Shown: positions 16,419-25,538, counted from the first letter of the stretch. The stretch: 64,000 nucleotides of DNA from GCA-2748575 sp965222725 (GCA_965222725.1 OZ244969.1:2790001-2854000); one strand, 5' to 3'. The notes: generated from the letters alone by a model not told the origin. Numbers and translations are program-made.

Positions 16419-17738
16419 ATGCTTAAGAAACTTAAAGCGCGGCTCGCTGCTGTCCAAAAAAGCGCGCAAGACATCCTGGCCGATGCCGACACTAACGCCG
16501 AAGGCTTAATGACTGCAGAGCAGCAGGAAGAATTTGACAGGCTCATGGCGGACGCCAAGAAAATCAAGGCTCAGATTGACAGCGTTCAGGAGTCCGAAAA
16601 CCTGCTCAGCGATCTGGAAGAAACTCAGGGCCGCCAATCTGCCCCGGCCAGCCCTGGCGCTCGGAATCCTCACGTTGAGGTAATCGATAATCGTTTTGAA
16701 GACGATACTCGCGGCTTTGCTGATATTGGTGAATTCAGTTGTGCGGTTCGGGATTTCTTTGTCAGTGGTGCTGTGCATGATGAGCGCCTCTTGATCACTG
16801 GTGATGCACCTAGCAGCCCTCACCGTGAAGCAGGCACAACCGAAGGGTTCATGGTGCCGCCTGCCTTCCGCAACGAAATCTGGCGGCTTGTTTATGGTGA
16901 CGATTCTGCCTTGATGAATATGGTGGACACCGAGCCCACATCTCGCAACTCAGTTCACTACCTCAAGGATGAATCTACACCTTGGGGCGCCACGGGCATC
17001 CAGGCTTACTGGCGTAAGGAAGCGGAAAAGATGAAAGAATCGAAGCTTGACACTGAAGGCTCAGAGCTGAAGCTTCATGAGCTCTACTGCTTCGTGACCG
17101 CGACAGAAGAGATCATGGAAGATGCGCCGCGCCTGGCCACCCGCTTAACCAACGGCTCTGCCGAAGCAATCAAGTGGAAGGCTGTGGAATCCATTCTTGA
17201 CGGTACTGGTGTGGGCCAGCCTTTGGGATATCGTAAGTCAAAGGCGCTTATTACTGTGAGCAAGGAGAACGGCCAGGCAAACAACACCATCGTTGCTGAA
17301 AACGTGATGAATATGTATGCGCGCATGCTGTCCTCCGGTATGGCGCGCGCAGTGTGGCAGGCAAATCAGGATATCCTGCCGCAGCTGATGAGCCTTAAGA
17401 TCGGTGATACGCTGCTCTGGACTCCGCCCCAGGAAGGCTTTAAGTCTGCCCCTGGTGGTTTCCTGCTGGGTAAGCCGATCATGTTCACGGAGCATGCTGA
17501 GAGTCTTGGCACTAATGGTGACCTGCAGCTGCTTGACCCGAAAGGCTACTACAGCCCCCGGAAAAAAGGCGGCGCCAAGTTTGCTGAGTCCATGCACCTG
17601 TTCTTTGACCGGGGCGTTAAGGCTTTCCGCTGGCAGTTCCGCTTTGGTGGTGCGCCGTTCCTGAGTAAGCCGGTAACACCCGCCAAGAGCAACAACACGC
17701 GCTCTCACTTCATCACCCTGGAAGACCGCACCAGCTAA
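16419..17738 (+). CDS. Major capsid protein, HK97 fold
   Basis: Residues 1-70 are a charged coiled coil (delta/scaffold domain) beginning MLKKLKARLAAVQKSAQDIL. The HK97 fold then shows GTTEGFMVPPAFRNEIW, TEPTSRNSVHYL, the E-loop region and VESILDGTGVGQPLG. The C-terminal part has GYYSPRKKGG and AFRWQFRFGGAPF. A cleavage site between the delta domain and the mature protein is expected around residues 80-115 but cannot be fixed. GGAG stands upstream of ATG 16419, and the gene is followed by a strong hairpin terminator. Confidence 0.96.
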   Translation: MLKKLKARLAAVQKSAQDILADADTNAEGLMTAEQQEEFDRLMADAKKIKAQIDSVQESENLLSDLEETQGRQSAPASPGARNPHVEVIDNRFEDDTRGFADIGEFSCAVRDFFVSGAVHDERLLITGDAPSSPHREAGTTEGFMVPPAFRNEIWRLVYGDDSALMNMVDTEPTSRNSVHYLKDESTPWGATGIQAYWRKEAEKMKESKLDTEGSELKLHELYCFVTATEEIMEDAPRLATRLTNGSAEAIKWKAVESILDGTGVGQPLGYRKSKALITVSKENGQANNTIVAENVMNMYARMLSSGMARAVWQANQDILPQLMSLKIGDTLLWTPPQEGFKSAPGGFLLGKPIMFTEHAESLGTNGDLQLLDPKGYYSPRKKGGAKFAESMHLFFDRGVKAFRWQFRFGGAPFLSKPVTPAKSNNTRSHFITLEDRTS

Positions 17739-17756
17739 GCGGCTTTCCGTTGACCC

Positions 17757-17793
17757 CGCCTGCAGCAATTTGCTGCAGGCGCTTCCTTTTTTA
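17757..17793 (+). terminator. Strong hairpin terminator after capsid gene
   Basis: An 11-bp perfect stem (CGCCTGCAGCA / TGCTGCAGGCG) with a three-base loop is followed by CTTCCTTTTTT. It probably limits read-through so that capsid protein exceeds connector and tail proteins. Confidence 0.8.
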
Positions 17794-17813
17794 ATTTCAG
17801 GAGAACACGCACA

Positions 17814-18281
17814 ATGTCTTTATCTGGAAATTCACTCATTCTGCCCTCTGATCGCGTTACGCTCGGTCCTGTTATTCATCCTGACAGCTATTCTGCTGGC
17901 GCCGTTTCAACCGCCTGGCTGTCTGTGGCTGATTTCTTTTATCTGATGGCCATCCTGGCTGTGGGCGATATGGTCAGCACCTCGACTATTAACGCCAAGC
18001 TTGAGCAGGCGCAGGACGACTCCGGCACCGGTGCCAAAGACGTGGACGGCAAGGCGATTACCGAGCTTGACGACACCAACGGGCAGAAGCAGGTGCTCAT
18101 TAACTGCCGACCCGATGAGCTGGACGCGAACAATGATTTTACCCATGTCCGGTTAACGGTGACGGTGGCAAACGCTGCCAGTGAGCTGGCGGCAATCCTT
18201 CAAGGCTTTGATACCCGCGACAAGCCGGCAGAACAGCCTGACTCGGTGGTGGAGACCTTGACCAACCAGCCCATTGAGTAA
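17814..18281 (+). CDS. Hypothetical head-module protein, 155 aa
   Basis: It follows the capsid terminator with AGGAGAA upstream of ATG 17814. The sequence is rich in small and polar residues. It has one hydrophobic stretch (FFYLMAILAVGDMV) and a beta-rich second half (QKQVLINCRPDEL, HVRLTVTVANAASEL). The slot between capsid and connector genes often holds decoration or head-stabilising proteins. I do not recognise its family. Confidence 0.6.
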   Translation: MSLSGNSLILPSDRVTLGPVIHPDSYSAGAVSTAWLSVADFFYLMAILAVGDMVSTSTINAKLEQAQDDSGTGAKDVDGKAITELDDTNGQKQVLINCRPDELDANNDFTHVRLTVTVANAASELAAILQGFDTRDKPAEQPDSVVETLTNQPIE

Positions 18282-18309
18282 CCCGCAATTCTCCACTAGC
18301 AAAAGGAAA

Positions 18310-18331
18310 GGGCGCTTAGTGCGCCCTTTTT
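18310..18331 (+). terminator. Hairpin terminator before connector gene
   Basis: GGGCGC (18310-18315) pairs with GCGCCC (18321-18326) across a TTAGT loop and is followed by TTTTT. It lies six bases before ATG 18337, so read-through or a downstream promoter is needed for the connector and tail genes. Confidence 0.65.
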
Positions 18332-18336
18332 ATTCT

Positions 18337-18897
18337 ATGCGATACGAAACCGTCACCAAACCCAAGCAAGAGCCTGTTGCCTTAAAAGAGGCAGCGGACC
18401 ATATGCGGGTGTTTCACCGGCATGAGGATGCCGTGATTTCTGGTTTAATCCGGGCCGCTACCGAGTGGGCAGAAAGCTACACAAATTCGTTCTTTGTTGA
18501 GCGGGTTATTGACCTGTACCTGCCGGGATTTGAGAAGCTGTTTTACGTTGACCTTTCTCCGGTTAAATCCATTGATTCAATCTATTACACCGATTCCGAT
18601 GGTGAAGAGCACCTGATTGAACCTGATGATTACCGGGTGATGATTGATAGCCACGAAACGAAAGTTGAAGCCGTTGAGTCTTGGCCTTGTGTTGGCTATC
18701 GCTGTGAGCCTGTGCGAATTCGTTGCACTGTGGGCCATGGAGCGGCGCATGAAGTGCCTGACACCATCAAGGTAGCAATCAAACTGTTGGTAGAGCACCT
18801 GTACAGAAACAGGGGTGCGACTTCGCCATTGCCCTTTATGAAAGAGGTTCCTTTTGGTATTCGCGCCCTTCTTGGGCTTCATGTCAGTGCGAGGTAA
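18337..18897 (+). CDS. Head-tail connector protein, HK97 gp6-like
   Basis: The sequence EPVALKEAADHMRVFHRHED followed by LIRAATEWAESYTN is the hallmark of gp6-type adaptor proteins that bind beneath the portal. Beta strands (VIDLYLPGF, PVKSIDSIYYTDSDG) and a C-terminal helix (VAIKLLVEHLYRNRG) complete the fold. ATG 18337 gives 186 aa. A TTG at 18274 in the same frame would add 21 residues and would be translated through the hairpin. Neither start has a clear ribosome binding site. Confidence 0.85.
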   Translation: MRYETVTKPKQEPVALKEAADHMRVFHRHEDAVISGLIRAATEWAESYTNSFFVERVIDLYLPGFEKLFYVDLSPVKSIDSIYYTDSDGEEHLIEPDDYRVMIDSHETKVEAVESWPCVGYRCEPVRIRCTVGHGAAHEVPDTIKVAIKLLVEHLYRNRGATSPLPFMKEVPFGIRALLGLHVSAR

Positions 18898-18899
18898 CA

Positions 18900-19232
18900 A
18901 TGTCGGGCGGCTCCTATAATCAGCTGGCTGAATTTCAGCGGTTAACCATCGGTGAAGATGATGAGTACGGCGGGCCAGTCGAAACCTGGACAACCGTTTT
19001 TAAACGCTGGGTGAAAATCAAGCCCGTTACCACAAAAGAGTATTTTATTGATCAGGCTGTTTTTTCCTCTTCGAATTTCCTGATCAAGCTGGACTGGGAT
19101 AAGACAGCTGAAACCATCGATTCCGAAACCCACCGGGTAAAGGTTGGCGCTCAGGTCTACGACATCAGCCCAGCGATTAACCCTGATTCACTGAACCGCG
19201 AACTAATATTTCCTGCGAATGTATCCAAATGA
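18900..19232 (+). CDS. Head closure (head-tail adaptor) protein, SPP1 gp16-like
   Basis: This 110-residue beta-barrel-type protein has the pattern EFQRLTIGEDDEYGGPVETWTT followed by WVKIKPVTTKEYF and VYDISPAIN, as in small head closure proteins that plug the portal channel after packaging. It starts two bases after the connector gene and overlaps the next gene by four bases. Confidence 0.82.
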   Translation: MSGGSYNQLAEFQRLTIGEDDEYGGPVETWTTVFKRWVKIKPVTTKEYFIDQAVFSSSNFLIKLDWDKTAETIDSETHRVKVGAQVYDISPAINPDSLNRELIFPANVSK

Positions 19233-19654
19233 CAGATAGCTATTTCCGTGTAGATGGCCTGGCCTCCCTGATGATGAAAATAGACCAGCTGCCGCTAAAG
19301 GTTGGATATAAGGCCATGCGGACTGCCGGCAAGCGGGCCATGAAGCCCGTAGAAAATGAGATGCGCCAAAGGGCACACAGGGATACCGGCGACCTTGCCG
19401 ACGCCATAACCACAACTGCCAGAAAGGGAAAGAACGGCGATACCGCGGTAGTCATTCGAACCGGACCCACGCGAAAGCGAGCCAAAGGGCGCACCCTCAA
19501 AAAGGTTAATCAGAAGGCTATTGCCCAAGAGTACGGCAACGAGCTGGTCAAGGCTGATCCGTTTATTCGTCCAGCCATGGACAATAACAAAGACCGGGTT
19601 CTGGAAAACCTTAAGCGCAACTTGGCCAGAGAGCTGGAGAAAGGCTTTAAATGA
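19229..19654 (+). CDS. HK97 gp10-family head-tail protein
   Basis: The motif KAMRTAGKRAMKPVENEMRQ followed by HRDTGDLADAI and a C-terminal NELVKADPFIRPAMDNNKD is the gp10 family signature. These proteins act at the head-tail joining step. At 141 residues it is full length. It overlaps both neighbours by four bases (ATGA). Confidence 0.88.
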   Translation: MTDSYFRVDGLASLMMKIDQLPLKVGYKAMRTAGKRAMKPVENEMRQRAHRDTGDLADAITTTARKGKNGDTAVVIRTGPTRKRAKGRTLKKVNQKAIAQEYGNELVKADPFIRPAMDNNKDRVLENLKRNLARELEKGFK

Positions 19655-20013
19655 TTGAGAAAGCCATTAAGACGCTGTTGTCCCAGGCAACGGGAGAAAG
19701 GGCGCTTCCTTACCAGGACAAATCAAAAAAACCTCAGGTTTACTGGCTGGAAGTTTCCACCGGGCGTTCGGTTGTGATCGATGCTACGCCTGACGGGTAC
19801 CGGCAGAAACGAATACAGGTTGAGATCAGAGCTTCTACTTACCAGGCAGCCAAGAAGCTTTGCGAATCTGTTGAAGATCTTCACGGCTATCAGGGCTCAA
19901 TGGATAACACCTTTATCAGCCTGATAAGCGTTGTTGACGTTCCCTTTAAGCATGAGCCGGAAGGGAAGTATTACCGATCCACCATTGACATTATGGTTCA
20001 CTACGACACATAG
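19651..20013 (+). CDS. Tail terminator protein (DUF3168-like)
   Basis: The 120-residue protein begins with a helix (MIEKAIKTLLSQATGERALP), continues with YWLEVSTGRSVV and a KRIQVEIRASTYQAAKKLCES strand-helix unit, and ends STIDIMVHYDT. This matches the DUF3168/gpU-like proteins that cap the tail tube. Its place directly before the tube protein gene supports the call. Confidence 0.82.
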   Translation: MIEKAIKTLLSQATGERALPYQDKSKKPQVYWLEVSTGRSVVIDATPDGYRQKRIQVEIRASTYQAAKKLCESVEDLHGYQGSMDNTFISLISVVDVPFKHEPEGKYYRSTIDIMVHYDT

Positions 20014-20024
20014 GAGCACACATT

Positions 20025-20459
20025 ATGCCTTCTTCTTATGGCGTTCAGTTTCAGCGCTCTGCGGATTCCGGCAGCACCTACACCAAAGTTGCAGGCTTAA
20101 AGGCCATCGAGGCGGGCGCAATCGTCCGCGCAGCCTTTGAGACTCACGGCATTGACGGCGAGGTAGGGGATGATGATTACGGTTTCAAGACCTTTGAGGG
20201 TGAGGTTTTGAAAGACCCCGGGGAAATCACGCTAACCCTTATCTCTGGTGCTGATGCATCCCATGACACCCTGTTGGGTGATATGGATCTGGCAGACCCT
20301 CAGTTTTACCGGGTGGCATACCCCTCCATCAATAAGCAGGTAACCTTCAAGGCTATCGTGACTGAAATTGGTGACCCTTCGACTGATGCCGCCAACCAAA
20401 CAACCTTCACTGTGAAGCTCAAGCGCTCCGGTGAAATCACGAAATCAGACATTGCTTAA
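20025..20459 (+). CDS. Major tail tube protein
   Basis: The 144-residue product starts SSYGVQFQRSADSGSTYTKV and ends in strands ENQTT-like and FTVKLKRSGEI, as in lambda gpV-type and TP901-1-type tube proteins. The segment GEITLTLISGADASHDTLL is typical of the tube fold. It lies between the tail terminator and the G/GT chaperones, the standard position. RBS AGGAG lies upstream of ATG 20025. Confidence 0.85.
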   Translation: MPSSYGVQFQRSADSGSTYTKVAGLKAIEAGAIVRAAFETHGIDGEVGDDDYGFKTFEGEVLKDPGEITLTLISGADASHDTLLGDMDLADPQFYRVAYPSINKQVTFKAIVTEIGDPSTDAANQTTFTVKLKRSGEITKSDIA

Positions 20460-20468
20460 GGTAAGTTG

Positions 20469-20906
20469 ATGAGCATTTTTAACAGTATTCAGGTCAAATC
20501 CGATAACCACACCTTTATGGGGCAGGAGTTCCGCCTGTTCCAGATCACCGCAATGCAGCGGATTCAGTACGGTGAGTTTTACGACAAGTACAACAAGGAA
20601 TCCGAGAAACGTGAAAAGGAACTGCTGAAAGGCTGTGACAATATGTCAGAGCAGGAAAAGCAAGCGATCCTTTCCGAGGCTGTTGCAGATGCCGCGCTGG
20701 TGGCCTTGTTCCGCGAAGTAAATTTTGATGCTGGTGTGTTCCTGGTGAGCGCCTGCCTTCGCCCTGGTATCCCCACTGAAGTAACGGATGAGCAGATTAC
20801 AGAGTCGGTAAGAAAGCTGCCTGATTCTGTGTATCACGATCTGGTTGATCGCTGCGAAATCCTTTGCGGCATTAAAAAGGAAACCGGCGAACCAAAGGGC
20901 GACTAA
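20469..20906 (+). CDS. Tail assembly chaperone, G-like protein
   Basis: This 145-residue protein (ATG 20469; TTG 20466 also in frame) binds the tape measure protein during tail assembly in the lambda scheme. It has a helical, charged middle (YNKESEKREKELLKG) and a C-terminal half containing FREVNFDAGVFLVSACLRPGIP. It ends in the AAAGGGC slippery sequence two codons before its stop, so part of translation should continue as the longer GT form. Confidence 0.87.
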   Translation: MSIFNSIQVKSDNHTFMGQEFRLFQITAMQRIQYGEFYDKYNKESEKREKELLKGCDNMSEQEKQAILSEAVADAALVALFREVNFDAGVFLVSACLRPGIPTEVTDEQITESVRKLPDSVYHDLVDRCEILCGIKKETGEPKGD

Positions 20907-21214
20907 GCACAGGTGCCGCTATACGCTTTGCTCAGCAGCTGGGGATAGATTTCAAACGGCCTGACTATCTCCGGTTGTTGACTGAGCTTAGCTGTGATGA
21001 GTTTGATTTCTGGATAGATCATTACCAGGACACACCCTTCAGGCATCAGCTCACCGACTATTACGGCAGCAGTATCTGTGCCGCCATCTACAACGCCACT
21101 GGCCAGTGGAAAACGGTCAACCCTGACCGCTTCATTCCAAAAATCCAACGAGAGCAAACCCCTGAAGAGCAAATGGCTGTTTGGGATTTCCTCGGCTGTA
21201 AGGAAGCGCAATAA
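20469..21214 (+). CDS. Tail assembly chaperone GT, -1 frameshift fusion
   Basis: The minus-one frame is open from before the slippery site to the stop at 21214. It encodes a T domain beginning STGAAIRFAQQLGIDFKRPD and continuing LTELSCDEFDFWIDHY, the DUF4035/gpT-like signature. This T segment has no credible start of its own that would include the conserved AAIRFAQQLG stretch, so it is made only by a shift at 20894-20900. The fused product would be about 248 residues. The G/GT arrangement is general in long-tailed phages. Confidence 0.85.
20894..20900 (+). promoter_or_regulatory. Programmed -1 ribosomal frameshift site (A AAG GGC)
   Basis: In the G reading frame the bases read CCA AAG GGC GAC TAA. 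The heptamer A-AAG-GGC fits X-XXY-YYZ, allowing both tRNAs to re-pair as AAA and GGG in the -1 frame. The shift joins G to the T frame before the G stop at 20904-20906. Confidence 0.85.
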
Positions 21215-23200
21215 ATGGGTGCTATCACCACGTTAACCGCCAATCTGGAAATGAACAGTGCCAGGTATCGGCAGGAGGCAGACCGGGCTACCAGGCAGAC
21301 TCAGCGATTCCGCCGAGAAGTAGCCAAAACCAATGGCAATGTGGTTTACCTCAAGAAAAGCTTTCAGGGTGCCGCGCAGGGTATTGCTGCCATTGATGGA
21401 CCGCTTGGGGGCGTATCCAGCCGGATCAGCAGTGTCAATTCCCTGGTAACCTCTGGCGCACTCAAGTGGGCAGGTCTGGGTGCCGCTATTGCTGGCACTA
21501 CTTACGCGCTCTGGAAGTCTGTCGCAGTGGCCGAGGAAACGGAGCGCCAGCAGCTCAAGCAGCAGGCACTACTGAGAGCCACGGGGATGGCCTCAGGAAA
21601 GACCGTTGAGATTCTGGATAGTCAAGCCCGGGCAGTGGCTCGAAACACTCTGGCGTCAACTGACGGCATCAGGGAAGCGCAGAACGTCCTGCTTACCTTC
21701 CGTAGTATCTCCGGGCCAGTGTTTGATCAGGCAATCAAGCTATCTCAGGATCTGGCCGCGGTCATGGGTGGCACAGCCAAAAGTTCCGCCCTGCAGCTTG
21801 CCAAAGCGTTAGAAGATCCCAAGACCGGGCTTACTGCTCTTCGCCGGGCCGGGGTGTCGTTCACTGAGCAGGAAAAGGAAGTCATTCAGAAACTGCACGA
21901 ATCAGGGGAGGCGGCCAAGGCACAAGGGCTCATCCTTGCCAAGCTGTCTGCCCAGGTGGGTGGTGCGGGTACCGCTGAGGCTGGCGGGCTCTCTGGCTCC
22001 TTTGACACTCTGGGGCAGTCCGTCTCCGAGTTCCTGGAGAAGGTGGATAACAAGCTGGGCACCAGTACCGCTCTGACTGGATTCGTTAATGGCCTGGCTG
22101 GTGCGGTGGATTCTTTGTCTGAATCGGTATCACCGTCAGTCAGCAATGAAAAGGAGTTTGTAACGCTCACAGAGCGCAAGCTTGAACTGCAGGAAAAAAT
22201 AGCCGAGCTGGATAGAAACCGGTTTACCTTTTCCGGTTTTTTCATGGGCAATAACGAACAGATCCTGAATGCTGAGTCTGAAATTGAAGCCATTAACCGG
22301 CGCATCAATGAGCTGCAGCAGGAGCGGATTTCCCAAACCCAGGCAGAGCAGGCGGCGCAGGACGAGCAGCTACGAGTCCAGCGGGAGGCTCTGGAGCAGA
22401 AGCGCCTTGAAAAGGCTGAGATTGAGGAGCAGGAGCGCGTCAAAGCTGAAGAGCGAAGGATTGCTGAAGAAGAAAAGCAGCAGGAACGCATAGAGCGCGA
22501 GCTTGAACAGCTCGACTATAAGCTTGCCAGCGAAGAAGAAAAGCTGCGAATCAGTTATGAAAATCGAAGTGAAATCATCAGGCAGGCCGAAGAGAAAAAG
22601 ATCAGGGACGCCGATGTCCTGCGGGAGATGCAGGCCCGCAACGAGGAAAAATTCAAACGCGATCAGCAACGATTAGAAGAGAAAAACAAAAAGAAAGATC
22701 AGGGCCTGGATAAAAACCATTGGGCCATGAAGCTCAAAGGTGCCGCCAAATACTTTGGCGACATGACCGGGCTTTCCCTCTCTGGCTCCAAAACCCTATT
22801 TAAGATCCAGAAGGCGGCAGCCCTGGCGCAAGCCATTGTTGCTACTCCAGCCGCCGTGGCTGAGGCCATCAAGAATGGGGGCGGCCTTCCTTGGGGTGCT
22901 ATACCTGGCGCTATCACCTTGGCACACCAGCTTTCCCAGATAGCGGCCATCAAAAGCGCTGAGTTTGACGCAGGCGGCGGGGGATCTGCCGCAGGTGGCG
23001 CAGCCTCCGGGGGCGACTTTTCGCCCGCCTCAGTGGAGCCTGAGGCCCTGACGCCTGAGCAAGATCCTGAAGCCCTGCAGCGAACTGTCAGGGTGCATTG
23101 GGATGTTCAAGACGGCGACATGATTCCCGCCAGGTCGGCAAAGCACATCTATGACCAGCTGTTAGAGCAAAACAACCTTAAGGCAGAATTTGTTAAATGA
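21215..23200 (+). CDS. Tail tape measure protein, 661 aa
   Basis: Residues 1-45 are helical (TLTANLEMNSARYRQEADRA), followed by a glycine-rich hydrophobic segment near 80-105 (SGALKWAGLGAAIAGTTYAL). A conserved block follows (LLTFRSISGPVFDQAIKLS, then ALEDPKTGLTALRRAGVSF) as in prophage tail length proteins. From about 355 to 500 the protein is a long charged coiled coil. The C-terminus has AIVATPAAVAEAIKNGG and HQLSQIAAIKSA. The length predicts a short to medium tail. It starts immediately after the T stop. Confidence 0.93.
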   Translation: MGAITTLTANLEMNSARYRQEADRATRQTQRFRREVAKTNGNVVYLKKSFQGAAQGIAAIDGPLGGVSSRISSVNSLVTSGALKWAGLGAAIAGTTYALWKSVAVAEETERQQLKQQALLRATGMASGKTVEILDSQARAVARNTLASTDGIREAQNVLLTFRSISGPVFDQAIKLSQDLAAVMGGTAKSSALQLAKALEDPKTGLTALRRAGVSFTEQEKEVIQKLHESGEAAKAQGLILAKLSAQVGGAGTAEAGGLSGSFDTLGQSVSEFLEKVDNKLGTSTALTGFVNGLAGAVDSLSESVSPSVSNEKEFVTLTERKLELQEKIAELDRNRFTFSGFFMGNNEQILNAESEIEAINRRINELQQERISQTQAEQAAQDEQLRVQREALEQKRLEKAEIEEQERVKAEERRIAEEEKQQERIERELEQLDYKLASEEEKLRISYENRSEIIRQAEEKKIRDADVLREMQARNEEKFKRDQQRLEEKNKKKDQGLDKNHWAMKLKGAAKYFGDMTGLSLSGSKTLFKIQKAAALAQAIVATPAAVAEAIKNGGGLPWGAIPGAITLAHQLSQIAAIKSAEFDAGGGGSAAGGAASGGDFSPASVEPEALTPEQDPEALQRTVRVHWDVQDGDMIPARSAKHIYDQLLEQNNLKAEFVK

Positions 23201-23946
23201 CCTCTCATATTGCATATGATACCTATCTGGCAGAGTCCGGCATTCTGGCCTCCAGTGGGTTTGAGTCTGGCTTTGAATTCACCAATGCGCTTTATGGCTC
23301 AACCTCTCGCCGCTGCAAGGTGCTGCTTGGCAATACGGGGCAGATTGATTTTGACCTGGGCTCAGCTAAGACCATTGACTGCCTGTGCATTGCCCGCCAC
23401 AACCTGGGCACCATTGGTGCCAGTATCGGCGTTTATGTCTCTGCGGATGATGTCACCTACACACTGCAGGAGAACATCACGCCGACAACAGACAAAAACA
23501 TTTTCGCTGATCTGGCGTCATTCTCTTCACGGTATGTCAGGCTGACATTCTCAGGCCATACCGGCAGCGATCTGCTGTTTTCCGATATCCTGATGAGTAA
23601 AGCGCTGGCATTTCCGCGCCGCCTACAGGATGGATTCACGCCGCCGGAATTCGCCTCTGAGGATGATTTTAGAGGCAACGTGACCGCAGGCAACCAGCTT
23701 GCTGGTTTGACCGTCACGGAGAAGCCCTTAAAAATCAAGGTGCAATACAAAAAGGTTCCTGCCGCCTGGGTGTTTGCCAACTGGATAAACGTGATTGAAG
23801 GCTTTAAGAAGCGCCCCGTTTATTATCGCTGGAAGGAGTCTGGCGCCGTTCTGTTTTGCTGGCCTTACCGTAAGATCGGGCAACCCTCCTACAAAAAGAT
23901 TTACTACATGGATATCAAATTTCAGCTTGAGGGGTATACCGAGTGA
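23197..23946 (+). CDS. Distal tail protein candidate, 249 aa
   Basis: It follows the tape measure gene with a four-base overlap, the usual place for distal tail proteins. Residues about 45-130 show a discoidin-like beta pattern (GQIDFDLGSAKTIDCLCIARHNLG is divided over strands; YVSADDVTYTL; RYVRLTFSGHTG). The C-terminal half, with AWVFANWINVIEGFKKRPVYYR, resembles phage tail proteins near the tip. The exact family is not identified. Confidence 0.65.
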   Translation: MTSHIAYDTYLAESGILASSGFESGFEFTNALYGSTSRRCKVLLGNTGQIDFDLGSAKTIDCLCIARHNLGTIGASIGVYVSADDVTYTLQENITPTTDKNIFADLASFSSRYVRLTFSGHTGSDLLFSDILMSKALAFPRRLQDGFTPPEFASEDDFRGNVTAGNQLAGLTVTEKPLKIKVQYKKVPAAWVFANWINVIEGFKKRPVYYRWKESGAVLFCWPYRKIGQPSYKKIYYMDIKFQLEGYTE

Positions 23947-25538
23947 GTTTTTATACCCTGGCGGCTGACCACAACCGGAAGCCGGTCTATATCGTAAAGC
24001 TGGGATTTGATAATCCAATATCCGCTGATGGGGTGGAGCACCACATAAAAGGAAAGGCCTGTATTGATCAGCAGGCTTGGCAGTCTATTGAGAACATAGA
24101 TTTCTCCCCTATCAATATGGTGCCTGGTGGCCTTGGCCGCCTTGGATCAATCAGTATCACCTTCAATGACTTTTCTGTATTGGGGCAGGAGGGAACCTAC
24201 TTCAACAGGCTGCTGGGTAGCAATCCCTTTTACCTGGATCGAAAGTTGACCCTGTACGTTGGCTTTTATTCTGAACCGTTCGATTGGGCAAACTTCAGAG
24301 AGCGCGTTTATTACATTAAACGGGTGACCGGGCCGACGAGCAAAGGAAGGGTAACTGTAACCGCTCAGGATGTCTTGACAAAGCTCGAAAAGGATGAGGC
24401 GGTGGTACCGCTCAAGACAACAGGCGAGCTGCAGACAACTATTAATGAGACGTTCACCGGGCAAGTGAACATCTATAACAATGAGAATTTCGACGCATCC
24501 GGTGGTGTCGCCTCTTTGGATGGTTCCGAGTGGGTGAGGTATTCCGGCACGGTCGGGCTGTCCGATATTGTGATAACGGAGCGAAACGTATTTGGCACCG
24601 AGGCCAGCGAGCATGATGCGGGTGTACCCGTTCGTCACGTATTCACCTTTGAGGATGAAAACTGTGTTGACCTAATCCGGCGACTGATCAAAGATCATTC
24701 CCCTATAGATAACAGCTATATCAACGATACGGACTGGGATACGGAGAGGGATACTTATCTGTCATCTGAATTGATGACCGGGGGATGGGCTGAGCCTAAG
24801 CCGATAAAAACCGCTATATCTGAAATCTGCGAACAGGTGCTTGCCTCCGTATGGTCAGACGATGAAGCCCAGGAGATAAAAATCAAGGCCATAGGTCCGA
24901 CGCTGGAGGCCATCCAAAAGATAAATGACGAAGAGCACATTCTGGATGAAGGCGAAGTGCCAAAGCGCGATCCATCCAAAGCAATTACCCGGGTGTGGGT
25001 ATGGTTCAATAAGTTCAATCACTCTGATGGTGATGATCAGGAAAACTTCATTGAATCGGATCTCTTCATAGAGCCGGACCTGGAAGGCGCCGAAGGCCAT
25101 AACGCAGTAAAGGAAGAGGTTATCTATGCCAGTTACATTCCTGCCAGTGGCGCGGCAACAGTTTCCAAGATAGCAAACCGAATTCTTGCCCAGCAGGGCC
25201 TAGGGGAGTTTGAGCACACCTTCAGGGTGGATATCAAAGACAGCAACTTCAAAGTTGGGAATATTGTCGAGATCACCTCAAAGTTGATACCCAACGAAAA
25301 CGGAACGCCAGCCCCCACTAATTTCCTGGTTACCGAGCGCGACATATACAACGATAACGTCTATCAGTATAAGGCGCTCATTGCCGGTATAGAGGCCGGT
25401 TCAAAATTTGGTGCATTCGCGCCTGACTCCATTGGCGACTATGCCACAGAGACTGCCGTTAATCGTGAGCAGTATTGCTTCTTTTGTGGCGACAACGACG
25501 AAATGCCAAACGGTGATGATCCATATTTATGGCTATAG
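23943..25538 (+). CDS. Tail hub/tip protein candidate, 531 aa
   Basis: The gene overlaps the distal tail gene by four bases. The N-terminal part (residues 1-150) resembles baseplate hub domains: KPVYIVKLGFDNP, then a ring of strands (LTLYVGFYSEPFDWANFRERVYYI) and VTVTAQDVLTKLEKDEAV. The central part has IRRLIKDHSPIDNSYIND, and the C-terminus repeats hub-like strands (FRVDIKDSNFKVGNIVEIT). Function is inferred from position and fold-like pattern. No peptidase motif such as NlpC/P60 is visible. Confidence 0.68.
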   Translation: MSFYTLAADHNRKPVYIVKLGFDNPISADGVEHHIKGKACIDQQAWQSIENIDFSPINMVPGGLGRLGSISITFNDFSVLGQEGTYFNRLLGSNPFYLDRKLTLYVGFYSEPFDWANFRERVYYIKRVTGPTSKGRVTVTAQDVLTKLEKDEAVVPLKTTGELQTTINETFTGQVNIYNNENFDASGGVASLDGSEWVRYSGTVGLSDIVITERNVFGTEASEHDAGVPVRHVFTFEDENCVDLIRRLIKDHSPIDNSYINDTDWDTERDTYLSSELMTGGWAEPKPIKTAISEICEQVLASVWSDDEAQEIKIKAIGPTLEAIQKINDEEHILDEGEVPKRDPSKAITRVWVWFNKFNHSDGDDQENFIESDLFIEPDLEGAEGHNAVKEEVIYASYIPASGAATVSKIANRILAQQGLGEFEHTFRVDIKDSNFKVGNIVEITSKLIPNENGTPAPTNFLVTERDIYNDNVYQYKALIAGIEAGSKFGAFAPDSIGDYATETAVNREQYCFFCGDNDEMPNGDDPYLWL

